Source of the DNA: Prorocentrum cordatum
Lineage: Eukaryota > Sar > Dinophyceae > Prorocentrales > Prorocentraceae
DNA length: 64,000 nt
Assembly: GCA_963575745.1 (NCBI GenBank)
Contig: CAUYUJ010002113.1
Location: 299,501-363,500 of the forward strand
Reading direction: 5' to 3'
Shown here: piece after piece, positions 21,870 to 33,649 of the stretch
Numbering within the stretch: position 1 is the first letter of the stretch
How the letters are laid out: each line of letters begins with the position of its first letter
Translations under genes and position numbers: made by a program
Notes under the pieces: model-generated
What the model was told of the DNA's origin: nothing
Databases searched by the model: none
What the model saw: the letters and a program-made list of their open reading frames with translations, nothing else

Positions 21870-23221
21870 TGCAGGTGGGCACCTGGCGCCCCCGAGCATG
21901 GTGAGGTTCTGGAGGCATGCAAACGGCAGGCACCGAATAGTTGTTGCCAGAGTCCGATGGCTCCAAGGAGTGTGCGCGCGTTCTCCTGCTTTTAATCCGC
22001 CTGCGCCTTCGGCGTTGTCGTCTAGCTTTTCGTGATCGTCGACGCACTTCCCCTTCTCGCCCTCGCCATCCCCTTGCACTACAACTCCAGCTCCGCGCGG
22101 ATGTCTCGGATCTGCGCTGGGCCACGGGATTGCAGCCCAGATTCAGGAGATCCGCGCGGAGCTCCGACAATGTACGGTTGCGCATTTTTTGTTTCGTTCG
22201 TCTGACGATAGGCGGTCCGTACGGCTACGCTTTTTTTACGTTATTTTTGTATGTCCAGTTTTACGCTCCAACACGCACACCCATACTCATAGGCAGGTTG
22301 GAGGGACAAAAACTGGCTGTAAGTATGGATGCGGTTTGTCGGACCCCGTCGGAAACTCCTGTTCGAGCGAGGACCCCCATCCGACAACACGCAACCGTAA
22401 CCCCGTCCGTCCTCCATCATGGAGGCTGTTGCGGGGCGGGGGTTTGTCCATAGCCGCCGCCTGGGAACCGTCGCTCTGGGGAACCAGCGGGCGGTGGAGA
22501 ACTATCCCTCATCGCCCGCGGAGGTCCGCGAAGATCGGTCCTCCGGGCGGTGGTGATGTGCGAATCCCCGCCTCGAAGCTACGCCCTCCTCTCCTCCCTC
22601 TTGAGGGATGAAAAAACGGCCCTACCCTGGGTTGCAAGTGCGTGGTCTGTAAACCTCCTGGGAACCCCCAAAGCCTAAAGCCGCCAGGACGCGGCACATC
22701 ACGCAGGGTTTACCCTGTCAGCCCACAGGAGTTTCAGCGCACAGCGCCTCGTAAACCAGGGTAGGGGAGTTTTTTTTATCCCCTTGACCCTCGGGAGCCG
22801 CCCCCCCATGCCTGGGGAAGTGTGCGCCCGCGGGACGGGCAAGCGGCCGCACCAGCGGAGCGCGGCCTCACACCTGGTCCGCGACCTCGTCCGCTGGGCC
22901 TGCCGGCTTCGTGGCACCGCGGCTCCTTCCTCGACCTCCTCCTCCTCCTCCTTCTCCTCCTCCTCCTCCTGCTCCTCATCCTCCTCTCGCCATTCGAAGA
23001 GGAAATCTACTACAAAATTGCTGTACGCCGCAATTGTGTGTCCGACGGCTGTGCAAAACATGTCCAATGCTTGTAGATACCCGAAAAGAAGTGTTTTCGC
23101 AAATCAGACGAGCATGTTCAGTTTGGGGTAAATCAATTGCAGTTGATTTCCTCCTCTCGCCATTGACGCACGAACTCCAACGGACGGCGGCCACCCCGGG
23201 GGGATGTGGGGGGAGGGCCTT
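21870..23221. other. no gene seen
   Basis: No recognisable gene. There is a (CTC)n run at 22,937-22,984. Short ORFs on both strands lack domains. Confidence 0.45.
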
Positions 23222-23362
23222 ATCAGAAAGTTCGGAAGTCCTCCAGCCTTCTGAAAAGTGTCCTAGGCCTCCCCCAGAGGAACCGAAAACCTCTCCGAAG
23301 GCGCTCCGTCTTCTGAGAAGCCCCGCCGCCTTCTGAGAAGGCCTCTTCCTTCTCACTTCCCT
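23222..23362 (-). repeat. dispersed repeat family G, minus copy
   Basis: On the minus strand, GGCGGGGCTTCTCAGAAG and several CCTTCTGAGAAG-type words align with 31,243-31,420 over about 140 bp. Confidence 0.65.
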
Positions 23363-26300
23363 TCCCCCGCTCGCATCCGATCATTGGAAAAGACGATAAG
23401 GGTGGATAGCTGATGGGCGGGTGTTGCACTTTTCGGGGCTCGGCAATAGCAACATTGTTTCGACCGCCGGAGTGGGGGGGGGGACGACTTGAACATACGC
23501 GCGGTGCAAATTTTCGATTAGTGCGAAGATGGCGCATCGAATGTCGCGGTAACACCGGTTCTAACCAGATGCATCGGCGCGCGGCGCGAGCCCGATTCCA
23601 CGGCTGACCTCTACCCCTGGCCACGATGCCAGTAGTTAGTTGGAAAGAGATATGGGCACGCACTGTGAGGCGGAGTGGCGAGTCGCGAGGAAGATTGCGG
23701 CGCTGGGACACTTTGCTAAGGGGCGACAAAGCCTCGAGGCATGTTCTGTCTGATGCGATGCAAGACAAATCGCGGGAACATCGCAATCGCAGGGCATGTC
23801 GCCAGCGGGTCACGAATGCGCGCTTGTCCCCCTGAACACAGAATGGACACATCTAACGGAATCTGAGACATGTAGCACGGGCAGGGTACATGTAACCAAC
23901 CATGAATAAATGTACTCGAAAAATATAGAAGATCCGCATGTAAATCACGGAAGACAGGTACGTGCAAGCGAAACTGAATACATGTATTCGTTTCTGCTAC
24001 AGGCGCGGCGTTCCTACCACTGGCGCCCCACTTCACGCGGGGCCCGCACCCACGGCCACTCGGGCATCGCCACTCCTCCAGCATAGCATCAATGAGAAGA
24101 AACCGCGCTGCCCCACCGCCCCCAGCGGCGATCTCTTGGTACCGCGCTACCTGCAGAGCGCGACACTGCTCTCGCCGCCCGCAATGGTGTCCCCCATCTC
24201 CGTGCCGCAACGGACACTGCGACCAAAGGTAGCGTGCGTCACGAAGGATATCCGGCTCATTCCGCGCGCCGCCGCATCTGGTCAGCGTCGTCGCTTCCGC
24301 GACACTCGATGCGCCATCTCCGCGCCAATCCAGAAGACTTTCGCCGCGCGCCAGTTCAGATCCCTTGCCCCTCCCACTCGGGCGCCCGAAACAGTGCTGT
24401 TCTTGGCCGGGCCCCGAGAAGTGTAGCGCCCGCCCCTGGGCTATCCACCCACGTCGTCTCCTACTCCGAGATCAACAGGGCCCTGCGGAGCGTACACCCC
24501 AAAATTGGGGAGCTGCGGCTGAATCCTCCTCCCGCCCGCCCGCCTTCTGTCCTTCCAGCGGGTCTGTTCTTCCAGCGGGTGAGTACAGCTCCCGGCGCCC
24601 ATGCACCGTGCCATGCCTGGGCTCTCTGCAGGCCTTGCTCTCGCGCCGTACGGTGCGTAGCCTTTCGGCTCTGAGGGCCAGAAAGTCGCGGCTTGACGAC
24701 GCCTCGGAAGGAATTCAGGAATATCTAGCGGCCCTCGTTTCTGCAACCAGTGTGGAACATAAGGAATCCCTGGGAATCCTGACACGTATCATGATCATGA
24801 CATCTTGCTCCTCCGAGTGCTTACTCCCAACCTGCCACATAGACGGCCGATAGAACCACATCGGGGTGGTCCCGTTCTGCCCATTCAACGCAATCGAAGG
24901 TCAACGTTTCTCCTTCCAGTATTGACTGTTTGCCATCAGCGTTGTCAGATGCGCGGCAGAACAGGGCACGGCGCGAAATGCCGCGCTCACCTCAGCGACG
25001 AGCACAGTTAGAATCGTTTGATTCCGGTGTCGCGGAGGCGGCCCCAGCGACACAGTATGCCCCGCAAGCGGATGGCGTGTAGCTCCGCCCTGCGGGGCGG
25101 GAGGTTGGGAAAATCTCGGAAAGTTGACGCCTGGGGATTGGCATGTGGTCAGCATGTCGCGCCAAATCGTGGTGCCAGGGCGTCGCTACACGCATACGAC
25201 AGAGCATACTGCTATGAGATATCTAGGGGCACATTCAACGTCGGTCGATTGTCCCAAGATGATCAAATGTTTCTGTGTGCCACAAGATATATCGGGGGAC
25301 TCTAGATTTCTGTGGGGCACCTGCAGAGAAGCTGGTTTCTGATGGGATGGGCCAGCAACTGTGTAGTTCCTGAATGCTGCGTTTCCGATTGCGCGAGGAA
25401 CACATCTGTCGCTCGACAAGCAGTCGGACGCCGGCTGGCGCGCAAGCGGGCAAAATGCACCTCTTGCCCAAACCCCATGCAGAAGTCGCGACGTCGCATG
25501 ACAATAGCGCTTCCACGTGCACCCGACGCATATGGTGTCGCTCGCCCAAGTTGATTGAACTGGGGACGCGCGCGAGTGGATCAAGCATCCCAGTCGCCGA
25601 AGCGCAGTGTAGATATCACCTGGAAATGGTGATCCCGCTGGGGCGCGGCGCGAACCTCGCCACTCGCCGCCCAGTCTTCGAACATGGAACCTGGGCCGCG
25701 CGCGAGCGGGCGAGATGACCCGGTTCGCCCACGCGCCGTGCAGATATCACACGGAGGTGATGCTCCCGCCTGCTCGCGGCGCATATCGTGTCGCTGCACC
25801 AGTCGTCGGAGGTGGAGGCGCGGCCGCTCATGAGCTGGCGAAGTCCCGCTCTCGCCCGAGCGCCGCGCAGACCCCGCCCGACAGCGACACGGCTGCTTCG
25901 GCATGGCGCGTGCCTTGCCTTCGCCACCCGCATTGGACATGTGAACGGACGCGAGAGGGCTGTCTCGTGCTGTCGCCGAAGCGCTGCGCAAAGATTGCCT
26001 GAGAGCTCCGCTCCCGCGGGTGCGCGGCCCGCGCTGATTCCCCTCGCCAGGTCGTCGGAGGCGGGTCCGCGCGCGAGCGTCGTCCGTTCGCTGGATGGGG
26101 GCGCGCGGCAGTCACAGCATCCATTTGCGCCAACCCTGGTCACTGTTTTACGGGAGGACGGGTGGATAAAGCGGGGCCGGCTGACTCGTTCGAGCTGGCA
26201 TGAGCTGGCAAGCTTGACTCCTACCCTTACCCTCACCCAGCCTACTCTGTGCACACTTACGCTTCACCCTCGACCACTCTTCCTCCGCCCCCTCCTGCTC

Positions 26301-26639
26301 CTCTAGATCTTGCCTCCGCCACCTCCCCACCCCTGCTCGTCGTCGTCCTCCTCCTCAATCTTCGCGTCCCTCCGCCCCCTGCTTGGTGGTGCTCCCTGTC
26401 TCAGCTAGTCCTCGATCTCGTCCTCCTCAAGTGCCTCCTCCTCCTCCTCCTCGTCGTCGTTGTCCTGGCCCCGCCTTGCCCCCCTCCTCCCCCCCGAAGG
26501 CAGGAGGCCGGGCCTGGTTGGGAGCCGGATTTGTCCCCAGCCTCCTGATCCGTCACGAGCCCGCCCAGCTCATCCTTCGTCGCGCCGGGCTTCTTCCTGA
26601 GGAGGGCGACACGGAGGACCCAGGAGGTGTGGGAGGGCG
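23363..26639. other. no gene seen; faint tandem units
   Basis: 3.3 kb without a convincing ORF. At 25,590-25,880 two units share GC(A/C)GATATCAC, then GGTGAT, then GCGCGGCGC, spaced about 130 bp. The segment 25,027-25,120 resembles the flanks of element M4 at 8.93-9.2 kb but lacks the insertion. A CTC run occurs at 26,440-26,452. Confidence 0.45.
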
Positions 26640-26805
26640 ACGACGACGAGGAGGAGGAGGTTGGGGAAGGAGGAGGGGGAGGAGGTTGGGGGAGGAGGAG
26701 GAGGAGGCGGAGGTCGAGGAGGACGACGAGGAGGAGGCTGAGGAGGACGAGACGGAGGCTGAGGAGGAGGAGGAGGAGGAGGAGGAGGAGGAGGAGGAGG
26801 AAGGC
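26640..26805. repeat. (GGA)n tract
   Basis: GGA with GAC and GCT interruptions, pure at 26,762-26,800. Confidence 0.88.
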
Positions 26806-27261
26806 CGCTTGCGGGGCACGCGCGTGCCGCACGCCCCCGCACGCACCACAGCGGGGACGGCCGGCGCCCGCTGGCCGTGCCCGCGGCCCCGCGGGCGCCG
26901 GCCGCCCTGCCGGGAGCAGCGGCCTGGGCACGGCGCGCCTTTCGCTCCACGTGCGCGGGCCGCCCCGGGGAGGCGGGCTCCCGGCGTGGATGGAAAGGGC
27001 CACAAGGGCACACCAATATAAATACGCACAAATTCGCCGGCCCAACGGGCCAGAGGCGTGCCAAGATCTCCGGTAACTACTTAACGACGATATTTCTAGT
27101 TCGAGCGCAGGGCGGCCCCTGGGGGGCCCTGGACGAAAAGTACCCTGGCCGATCCCCGGCTGACCCCTGGGCGATCCCCAGGGGGGAGGCTATTTTTCGC
27201 TACCCCTCACGAGGATCGTGGCCTCCGAAGGGGGGGCTGCGATCGACTACCCCCTCTCCCG

Positions 27262-27385
27262 CCCCAAAAGGCCCCAAGAGCCCCCCAAGAGGCCCCGGGT
27301 GAGCCCAAGACGCCGCCAAGGAGCCCCAAGAGGCTCCCAAGAAGCCCCCAAGAGGCCTCCAAGAGGACCCAAAGAACGCTCCAGG
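27262..27385. repeat. CCCAAGAGGC-type short tandem repeat
   Basis: About ten degenerate copies of a 10-12-bp word CCCAAGAGGC/CCAAGACGC. The same style occurs at 49,840-50,010 and, in reverse complement, near 54,405-54,435. Confidence 0.75.
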
Positions 27386-27405
27386 GCCGGCGGAATGAGC
27401 GAAGC

Positions 27406-27551
27406 GATTAAATAAATACGCACAAATAAAAATATTCCCCATAGTTTCCCATGTTTTTGGGGTTTGCGTCCTCCCCCCCACCTCCCATATCTTCCCATCT
27501 TTCCTGGGGCATCGGCGGTGAATTGTGCCTGTGTGTCTCTGTCCCTCCTGA
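27406..27551 (+). mobile_element. element A, 5'-truncated copy
   Basis: Matches A from AATAAATAC to CCCTCCTGA but lacks the first part. Element M1 begins at the next base. A smaller A fragment (ATAAATACGCACAAATTC) lies at 27,017-27,034. Confidence 0.75.
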
Positions 27552-27731
27552 GTTAAGTCGGGCGCGTCCCCCTACAGGGGGATTCTGGGCGACAAATAAA
27601 ACATACGCAACAAATACCCCTCACATGGGCAAAAATAGTAAAAAAAAAAAAACAAAAAAAAAAATCGTCCCCTGACTGTATTTTTACTACTCTTGAAGAT
27701 CCCTCCTGTAGAGGGGCAGGCCCGACTGAAT
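27552..27731. mobile_element. short inverted-repeat element M1, copy 2
   Basis: 180 bp from GTTAAGTCGGGCGCGTCCCC to GGGGCAGGCCCGACTGAAT. It shares CCCCTACAGGGGGAT and ATCGTCCCCTGAC with copy 1. The 3' end has one substitution and no target duplication is visible. Contains an A-rich run at 27,640-27,663. Confidence 0.82.
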
Positions 27732-28135
27732 CCCAGTGCCTGGGCCCGGCAGGCTCGCTTCCCTCGCAGGACGGGCCCGGCAACGGGCGGTCGAAACGGG
27801 CTGTGGACGGCAAGGTGCAGGATCGAAGGAGCTGTGCCGTGTCGAAGGGCTCCACGCACAGTCGGGGATGGACAGACCCCCCTTTAGTAAAACGTGGTTT
27901 AGTGAAAACGACCTGAGGCCCAAACCTGGCGGGCGCAAGCCTGGAAAATGACGGCCACGGCGCCCTCTCGAGAACCGAAAACGGACAAGTCACTAATCGA
28001 CGTGTCACTGTTGGGGGTTCTGTCCGCCCCCGACACAGCTGGGTGAGTGGGCGAGTCGGTTGGCCCATCAAGAACCGCAGCATGGGCAGCAGCGGCAAGA
28101 AAGGCCGCGTCAAGAACAGCAGCGGTGGCAACACG

Positions 28136-28600
28136 AGAGCTGGTCCTGGGGGAACTGCTGGATGCCAGACTGGGACGATGACACATTCGAGAACCAGACC
28201 GTGCGAGAAGCTGAGGCAGAGGCATCAGGCAGTGGGGCGTTAAGACACCGAATGCCGTCAAATACATGCGTTGACGATAATGTACGAGAAGAGCCGGGAA
28301 TAGCAGCAGGCAACACATGCGCGAGAAGAACCGGCAGGGGCAGCAGGCTGCGGCAGGAATGCTGGATACCAAGCGCCATCGACCACATAATTACGTGGAC
28401 CAGCCTGCGCGAGAAGAGCCAGCAGCGGCAGCAGGCAGCAGTCAGAACGTTAGATGCCAGACGTCGTCACCTGCATACGTGTGCCAGAGCATGCCAGAAA
28501 AGCAGGCCGCGAGGCAGCCCGCAGCGGTCGAGGAGCGGGATACCGGCCGTCATCGGCTCAAGGCAAGCGCCAGCGTGTGCGAGAAAAGCCGGCAGTGGCC
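28136..28600 (+). repeat. roughly 80-bp degenerate tandem array (GTGCGAGAAGAGCCGGCAG)
   Basis: Five to six units combine TGGATGCCAGACG(C/T)CGTCA, a GTGGACCAG word, GCGAGAAGAGCC and GGCAGCAGGCAGCAG. Remnants continue between other elements to about 30,410. No reading frame persists through the array. Confidence 0.7.
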
Positions 28601-28605
28601 TCAGG

Positions 28606-28797
28606 CTTGTGGATGCCATGACAGTGGGCACTCTGACAATCCTACCCTTGAGCTACAGATGTGTTCGACATGTGTAAGAATATGTTCCAAACATGTTTCG
28701 AACACGTTTCACACATTCAAACCATGTTTGAAACACGTTTTCCACATCTGGACATTATTTGGCAGCATGCTTCCTCTCCCTTGATCGACTTCCACAA
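28606..28797 (+). mobile_element. short palindrome-rich element D, copy 3
   Basis: 192 bp from CTTGTGGATGCC to GACTTCCACAA, with the 7-bp direct repeat CCTCAGG at 28,599-28,605 and 28,798-28,804. The interior ACATGTTTCGAACACG palindromes have diverged from copies 1 and 2. Confidence 0.82.
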
Positions 28798-28804
28798 CCT
28801 CAGG

Positions 28805-30410
28805 CGACAGGAACCAGCTCGACACCAAACGTGGTCGACTGCCCGCGCGGGTCACAGCGTGCGGGAGGCGCCCGCACCGGCAGCAGGCAGCAGCAAGACA
28901 GCTGGACACCAGACGCCCTCAACCTCATACGTGGACCAGGGCGTGCGAGACGAGCCAGCAGTTTTTTTATTACTGCAAGTGAACTCGACAGCAGAACCAA
29001 AAGACACGATGCCCGTCCAACATCAGATCCGCTGCCCCTCATGGGGGCTATCACCGCTCCCATTGCCTCCCTCTCGCGCTTCTGGTGCTTTTGCTGGCAG
29101 GCGAGACGAGTCAGCAATTGGCTCGCCATCGCTCGGACGGCCATTCCCCGTGCATTTGTCGCTTCGCTCGTGCCGACCAAAAAATCACACGTCCGAGCGA
29201 CGCCGAGTTGGTCGAGAGCTGGATACCACATGCCATCAGCTAGAAGCTACAATATGCGCGCGAAGATGCGGGCAGTTGCAGCAAACGACGGCGGGAATGA
29301 TACAGACCAGACGTCCTCAACTACAGCGCAACAACAACGAGTGCGATAAGAGCCGCCAGTGGCATTCGGGCAGTGTTGAGACAGCTGGGCAACGTACGCC
29401 ATCAACTGCATGCGGGGTCCAGCTCGTGCGAGAAGAGCCGGCAGTGGCAGCTGGAGGCAGGGCAAGAGGAGGAGGTGGAGGAGGAGATACCAGAAATAAC
29501 CACCTCGACAACCAGGACATCCCTTGGCAAGGACTGCCTCGACAGCACCGACCACTTCGGCCCTGGTCTCCGCGGGCACCATGCACATATGGCTGCAACG
29601 CGGCCTCTTCCCCATAGGCGATGAGTTGGATGTCCAAGTGGCCAAAGCACGCTGTACTCCGCGAGATCGACCAAGATACAAGCAGGCCATTCACAGGGCT
29701 GCCAGTCCAACGCGATGACGCACTTGTACCTGCACCTTTCAACACGCAAAGTGGAGCCCGATTACAGGCACGACAAGTATGCTATACATCGTTGAAGTGG
29801 CACCCTGACGCCATCAACTGCAGGACGGCAACAGCGTGTGCGAGAAGAGCCGACCGTGGCGGCAAACACCGGTGAGGAGAAGCAGCACCAGACGCCATCA
29901 GCTGCATGCGCGGACCAGCGCGGCTATGGGGTAAAGGCGTCGTCAGCCGTAGGCTCGGACTGGTGCGTGCGAGACGGGGGTCAAGCAAAGCCAGGCCCAC
30001 CACACGACCCCACCCCCGGGCGGGGTTAGATTAGACACGACTTTGGGCCCGCAACTCTCTTCATTCCTAAGCGTGGCGGGATGCGGCAGCGAGGAAGACC
30101 GCGAGAGCCGAGCTCGGTGTGTACGCGCAAGCGTGCAAATATGTAGCGAAGAATTGCAATCAGGGCGTTACGATCAAAAACGTGAAACTCTGAGAGTTCA
30201 CCCGTCGGACGACAATATAATGTAACGAAGTCGAGCGGGGAGAAGCAGAGCCAGGCCCACCCCACGACCCTAGCAGAGGGGGGCCAAAGGACCAGGGCGG
30301 ATGCGCGGGCGCTGCCCTGGCAGTGGCCGCCCTCAGACCATGGCGGTCAGAGCTAAATGCAAGACGTCATCAACTGCACACGCAGGCGAGCGCGTGCGAG
30401 AACAGCTGAA
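28805..30410 (+). repeat. scattered units of the 80-bp array
   Basis: Recognisable units lie at 28,800-28,960, 29,340-29,455, 29,790-29,925 and 30,350-30,430, each with GCCATCAACTGCA or CGTGCGAGAAGAGCC. The sequence between them is unremarkable, apart from M2 at 29,122. Confidence 0.6.
29122..29207. mobile_element. short inverted-repeat element M2, copy 2 (shorter)
   Basis: 86 bp, CTCGCCATCGCTCGGACG to CGTCCGAGCGACGCCGAG, flanked by TTGG at 29,118-29,121 and 29,208-29,211. It shares the ends and the AAAATCACACGTCCGAGCG segment with copy 1 but lacks about 40 internal bases. Confidence 0.8.
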
Positions 30411-30904
30411 CCAAGATGGAACGCCAGACGGCGTCTTCGAGAGGCGATCGAGAACGCCAGCGCCAAGCAGGTCACCAACTGGCTGCAGACGGCGCCGAGG
30501 ACGGAGGGAAGATAATGATACGTCACGAGAGCCTGCGAGGACGCGGCCAGGGCAAACCACCAAGGCCTCGTCGAGCTCCTGCCGGCGGACGGACGGGCAA
30601 CCGTGATAATTCCCGGGGGCCAATCGGGCGCCGTGTTTTGGGGTCCAGGGGCACAAGCAACGAGGAGAAGTACGACAGCGATGAAAGCGACGAGGAGGAC
30701 GAGAAGGAACAATGACGCTACGTGTCGAAGGATGGCTACATTCAAGGCGGTGGTGGCAAGGGCAGGGCAGCCGCGGCAAGGGCGGCGCGGGCAGTGATGA
30801 CGAGGTGGAGGAAGGGCTGAACGACAGCGACGACAACAGTGAGGTGGAATGGGAGGGTGACACGAGACCCGACACCCGACAAGTCCGTCGGCCAGGGTTG
30901 CCAG

Positions 30905-31165
30905 GTGCGCGGAGAGAACATGCCAGTGTACGTCGGGCACATATCCCACGACGTGGACTGGCAAGTCCTCAAGGATCACTCGAAGCAGGCGGGCAGAATC
31001 AAATTCTGCAGAGTGCGCACCGCCGACGTCGGCACCGTCTGCGGCACGTCGCTGGGGTATGCGTGCGCGCGTTTCGCTTCCAAAGCGGAGGCCCGGAAAA
31101 CCATTGTCACCCGCGCCCAGACGGAGCTCATAGGCCGGAGGATCCTGGTCAAGGCGTGGTCTGGC
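30905..31165 (+). CDS. RRM-type RNA-binding domain exon (partial gene or pseudogene)
   Basis: Frame starting GTG CGC GGA at 30,905 encodes one RNA recognition motif of about 80 residues (30,920-31,159). RNP2 is VYVGHI and RNP1 is LGYACARF, followed by KAEARKTI and the closing RRILVKAW. RRM proteins bind single-stranded RNA, typically in splicing or mRNA control. CCAG precedes 30,905, so this may be an exon with an AG|G acceptor. Just upstream in other frames lie Arg/Ser-rich (about 30,440-30,600) and Asp/Glu-rich (30,665-30,850) stretches, as in SR-like proteins. The frame changes between them suggest introns or decay. No in-frame continuation after the domain was recognised. Confidence 0.7.
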
Positions 31166-31242
31166 GCCAATGCACGACACCGACGCCACGCGATTGGACA
31201 GTCTGGAACCATATATGTACACCATCAGCTGGCGGCGAGCCT

Positions 31243-31420
31243 GGAGGGGCGTGAGAGGGAGGAAGCCCTCTCAGGAAGCGGCGGGGCTTCTCAGAAGCCC
31301 TCTGGCCTTCTGAGAAGTTTTTTCTGCACCTGCGGGGAAGGCTCAGATCACTTCTCAGAATGCCCGAGGCCTTCTGAGCTTTCAGGCAAGATCCGCGCCC
31401 TTCTCTCCTCCACCCCAGGC
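31243..31420 (+). repeat. dispersed repeat family G, plus copy
   Basis: Starts GCCTGGAGGGGCGTGAGAGG, contains GGCGGGGCTTCTCAGAAG, and aligns with the reverse complement of 23,222-23,362. It begins about 80 bp after the RRM domain. Confidence 0.65.
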
Positions 31421-32639
31421 TCTACGCCTAATCAGCCACAGCCTACCCACACCGCGTCCGCGTCTTGCAGAAGACGGGGTGCGAGGGCCCAGCGCGTGCG
31501 AGAAAGGCAGACGGCGGAGCGGGAGGCGCGCCTCCGCGGGCGGTGCGAGGCCGTCGGCGGCGCTCTCGGGTCGTGGGGCCACGGGGAGGCCGTCGTGGCC
31601 GTGCGAAACAGACTGAGGGGGAGGGGCAGGAGGGGGGGGGGGGGTTATGGAGTCGGGCTGTTGACAGGGGTGTCCCAACCCCGCGGTGTCCTCAGACTCA
31701 GATCCTTGATTGGATCCTCGGGGCAGCACTGGGGGCAGCTTGGGCAAGGACCACCTCGGCCTGCGCCCCATACAATGTTACCGAGCTTCTTCAACTTAAA
31801 GCTCGGGAGGCTTCAAGGTTAGAGAAGAAGTCCTTAGGTTGCCAGTGGAAGCCTCCGGGATGGGCACCGAGTAGATGGGGGTCGGAGGATCGCGCCGCAT
31901 CGTGGATGCATCGGCGAAGTCGGCGGGGAGAAAATCGGGCCCCACATCGAGCCGCATCGGGTGATTCGGGCGTTGGTTTGGGGGGGCGATCAATGGCTGG
32001 GGGGGAGAAGCATGCACCTTTCGTGCCCCTTTTGGTTCCCAGGGGGCCCCTTTAGGGCACGAGAGGTGCACCTTTCTTCACTCCCCCCTTGATCGCCCCC
32101 ACAGTACGCAACGCCCAACGCCCGAAGGACCTGAACCCGGGCGCCCCAGTCCAGAGCCATCATGGTCAATCCTTCCAGGGCCCTGTGCCTCCGTGGGGGC
32201 CCGCTGCTGCGGGCCCCGAGACCCCCCCCCAAAAAAGGATGGGACTCCGAGAGGTGTTGGTCCAGGAGGGCACCCCCTCGATGTCCATCGTGCCCAACGG
32301 CGCCGGGGGGGGGGACTCCCCCAGAGGCGCCCTGTCTCTCCTCTACCCTGCTCCCCCTCCCGCTTACTGCATTCCTGACAAGTACAACCAAACAGATAAC
32401 CGAGAAACTTATAATCTAAGAAATCAGGGCAAACTTCCAGGACATGTTTTAAAACATGTCTGGGCGAGCTTCTGCCGATCACGAAGGTGCTCAAGAAGCT
32501 GCGCCAGCTTCCTGGCAAATCGAATAAAGAAAAAAACAAAAAAACACGCTGGCCCAGCGTTCTGTTGGGACGCAATGTTTCTATCAGATGCTCAGCCGTG
32601 CCCCGACACATCCCCCTCTCTCCCCATCTGCCCTGCCCT
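31421..32639. other. no gene seen; minor repeats
   Basis: Contains two facing copies of a GTGCACCTTTC/GGGCACGA word at 32,010-32,075 that resemble 14,990-15,030, a poly-G patch at 31,631-31,643, and the perfect 20-bp palindrome GACATGTTTTAAAACATGTC at 32,441-32,460. No protein was recognised. Confidence 0.45.
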
Positions 32640-32834
32640 CCTCCTCCTCCTCCTCCTCGCAGGGCCGCGTTGTCTCTGGGCACGCTCTTCCGAGATCTGG
32701 AGATTCTCGTCTCAGCGAAGAGGCGGCCGCTTGCAAAGGAGGGGGGGCCCGTCCTCTTCCTTTTCTTCTTCACGAAGCGCTCGAGGTCAGTTTCGCCCTT
32801 CATCATGTGCATGAATTCGGCAAAGTTGACTCGC
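32640..32834 (-). CDS. EF-hand protein exon (second half of a calcium-binding loop)
   Basis: The minus-strand frame reads RVNFAEFMHMMKGETDLERF, the second half of an EF-hand (loop positions 7-12 plus the F helix), followed by a basic tail KKKRKR. EF-hands bind calcium and act as sensors in many signalling proteins. The exon begins at 32,834 just after AAAG (AG|G acceptor) in codon phase 2. The first half of the loop is missing here, but a matching half (MVDEDGD, phase 2, GC donor) ends at 42,496, with the copia element lying between. The 3' boundary is uncertain because the frame runs into a GGA repeat at about 32,640. The domain call is good; the joining of exons is inference. Confidence 0.6.
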
Positions 32835-32849
32835 CTTTGGGCGGCTATG

Positions 32850-32960
32850 TGGGCAGGGGTTATGTGATTTATGTTGTTTTGGTGCCTTGGCAGATCGGGC
32901 CCCTTGGAGGTCACACGACAGCGAATGGCACACGTACGTGTCATGCACACACACGCACAC
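32850..32960 (-). repeat. 3' LTR-like repeat of the copia element
   Basis: About 110 bp aligning in the same orientation with 41,140-41,244. Shared blocks are GTGCCTTGGCA and CACGTACGTGTCATGCACAC. Identity is about 70% by eye, so the element is old. True LTR ends (TG..CA) could not be fixed. Confidence 0.6.
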
Positions 32961-33129
32961 TATATTACACCCTCGAAACTTTGTCACTAGCTGACCGGCT
33001 GGGCGCGGCGTATCACGCCCACAGGCTCGCAGGCCGTCAAGGGGCAGCAGGAAGTAGTAAAGGCGCCCCCAGGCGGAAACATATCAAAAGCGGCCGATTT
33101 GCCCAGTACCACCTCCTAGGTAGGATGGC

Positions 33130-33600
33130 GTTCAGTCAGTGTTGTCACTTCCCCACGTTGGAATAGTGCTCATAGTGCCGTATTGTGCCTGGCACCATGC
33201 GTGCCATGAGCGCCAGCGATGGCAGCGCGGATGCGCGCGCCCGATTCTACACTCCAGGGACAAGCCAAAATCTCCGCTTGGAGGGTAGATAACCTTACTC
33301 GACAGACATATAGGGTGACCGTGATCTCTGTTCACCTCTACAAGCCCGGGTCCAGCAAGATAATTGCGCCGAGCCCTGAGATCTGGGTGGCTCAAGCAAG
33401 CCCATTACAGTGTCGGCCTCTGCAAACCAGCTGGCGTCGGTACCTGCCAGAACGATCATATCCTTGATCAATTTGACTGTTCCTCCGATGAACACAAATC
33501 CGCCGTCTGAAAACGGCAGCGCCTCTTCCACAACGCGGCTCGCTTCTTTGAGATGGAGACACTCTGCATGGTTCACTACGGGCTGTAGTCGACTCACGCG
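33130..33600 (-). pseudogene. copia RNase H and C-terminal pol fragment
   Basis: The frame from 33,597 begins SRLQ, then LKEASRVVEEA and the RNase H-like TDASW (about 33,441-33,427). The coding frame then switches near 33,395 to YLAGPGLVEVNRDHGHPI and continues to about 33,140. These match the end of copia polyproteins, where RNase H removes RNA from the DNA hybrid. At least one frameshift lies near 33,400. Confidence 0.75.
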
Positions 33601-33649
33601 ATAAAGTAACTCAGGTTAGCAGTGTCGAGTACTCCATGGTAAAGCACCA

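Noticed and set aside
30353-31225. 290-codon minus-strand ORF opposite the RRM domain
   Set aside because: It is the antisense shadow of the RRM frame, which carries the recognisable RNP motifs.
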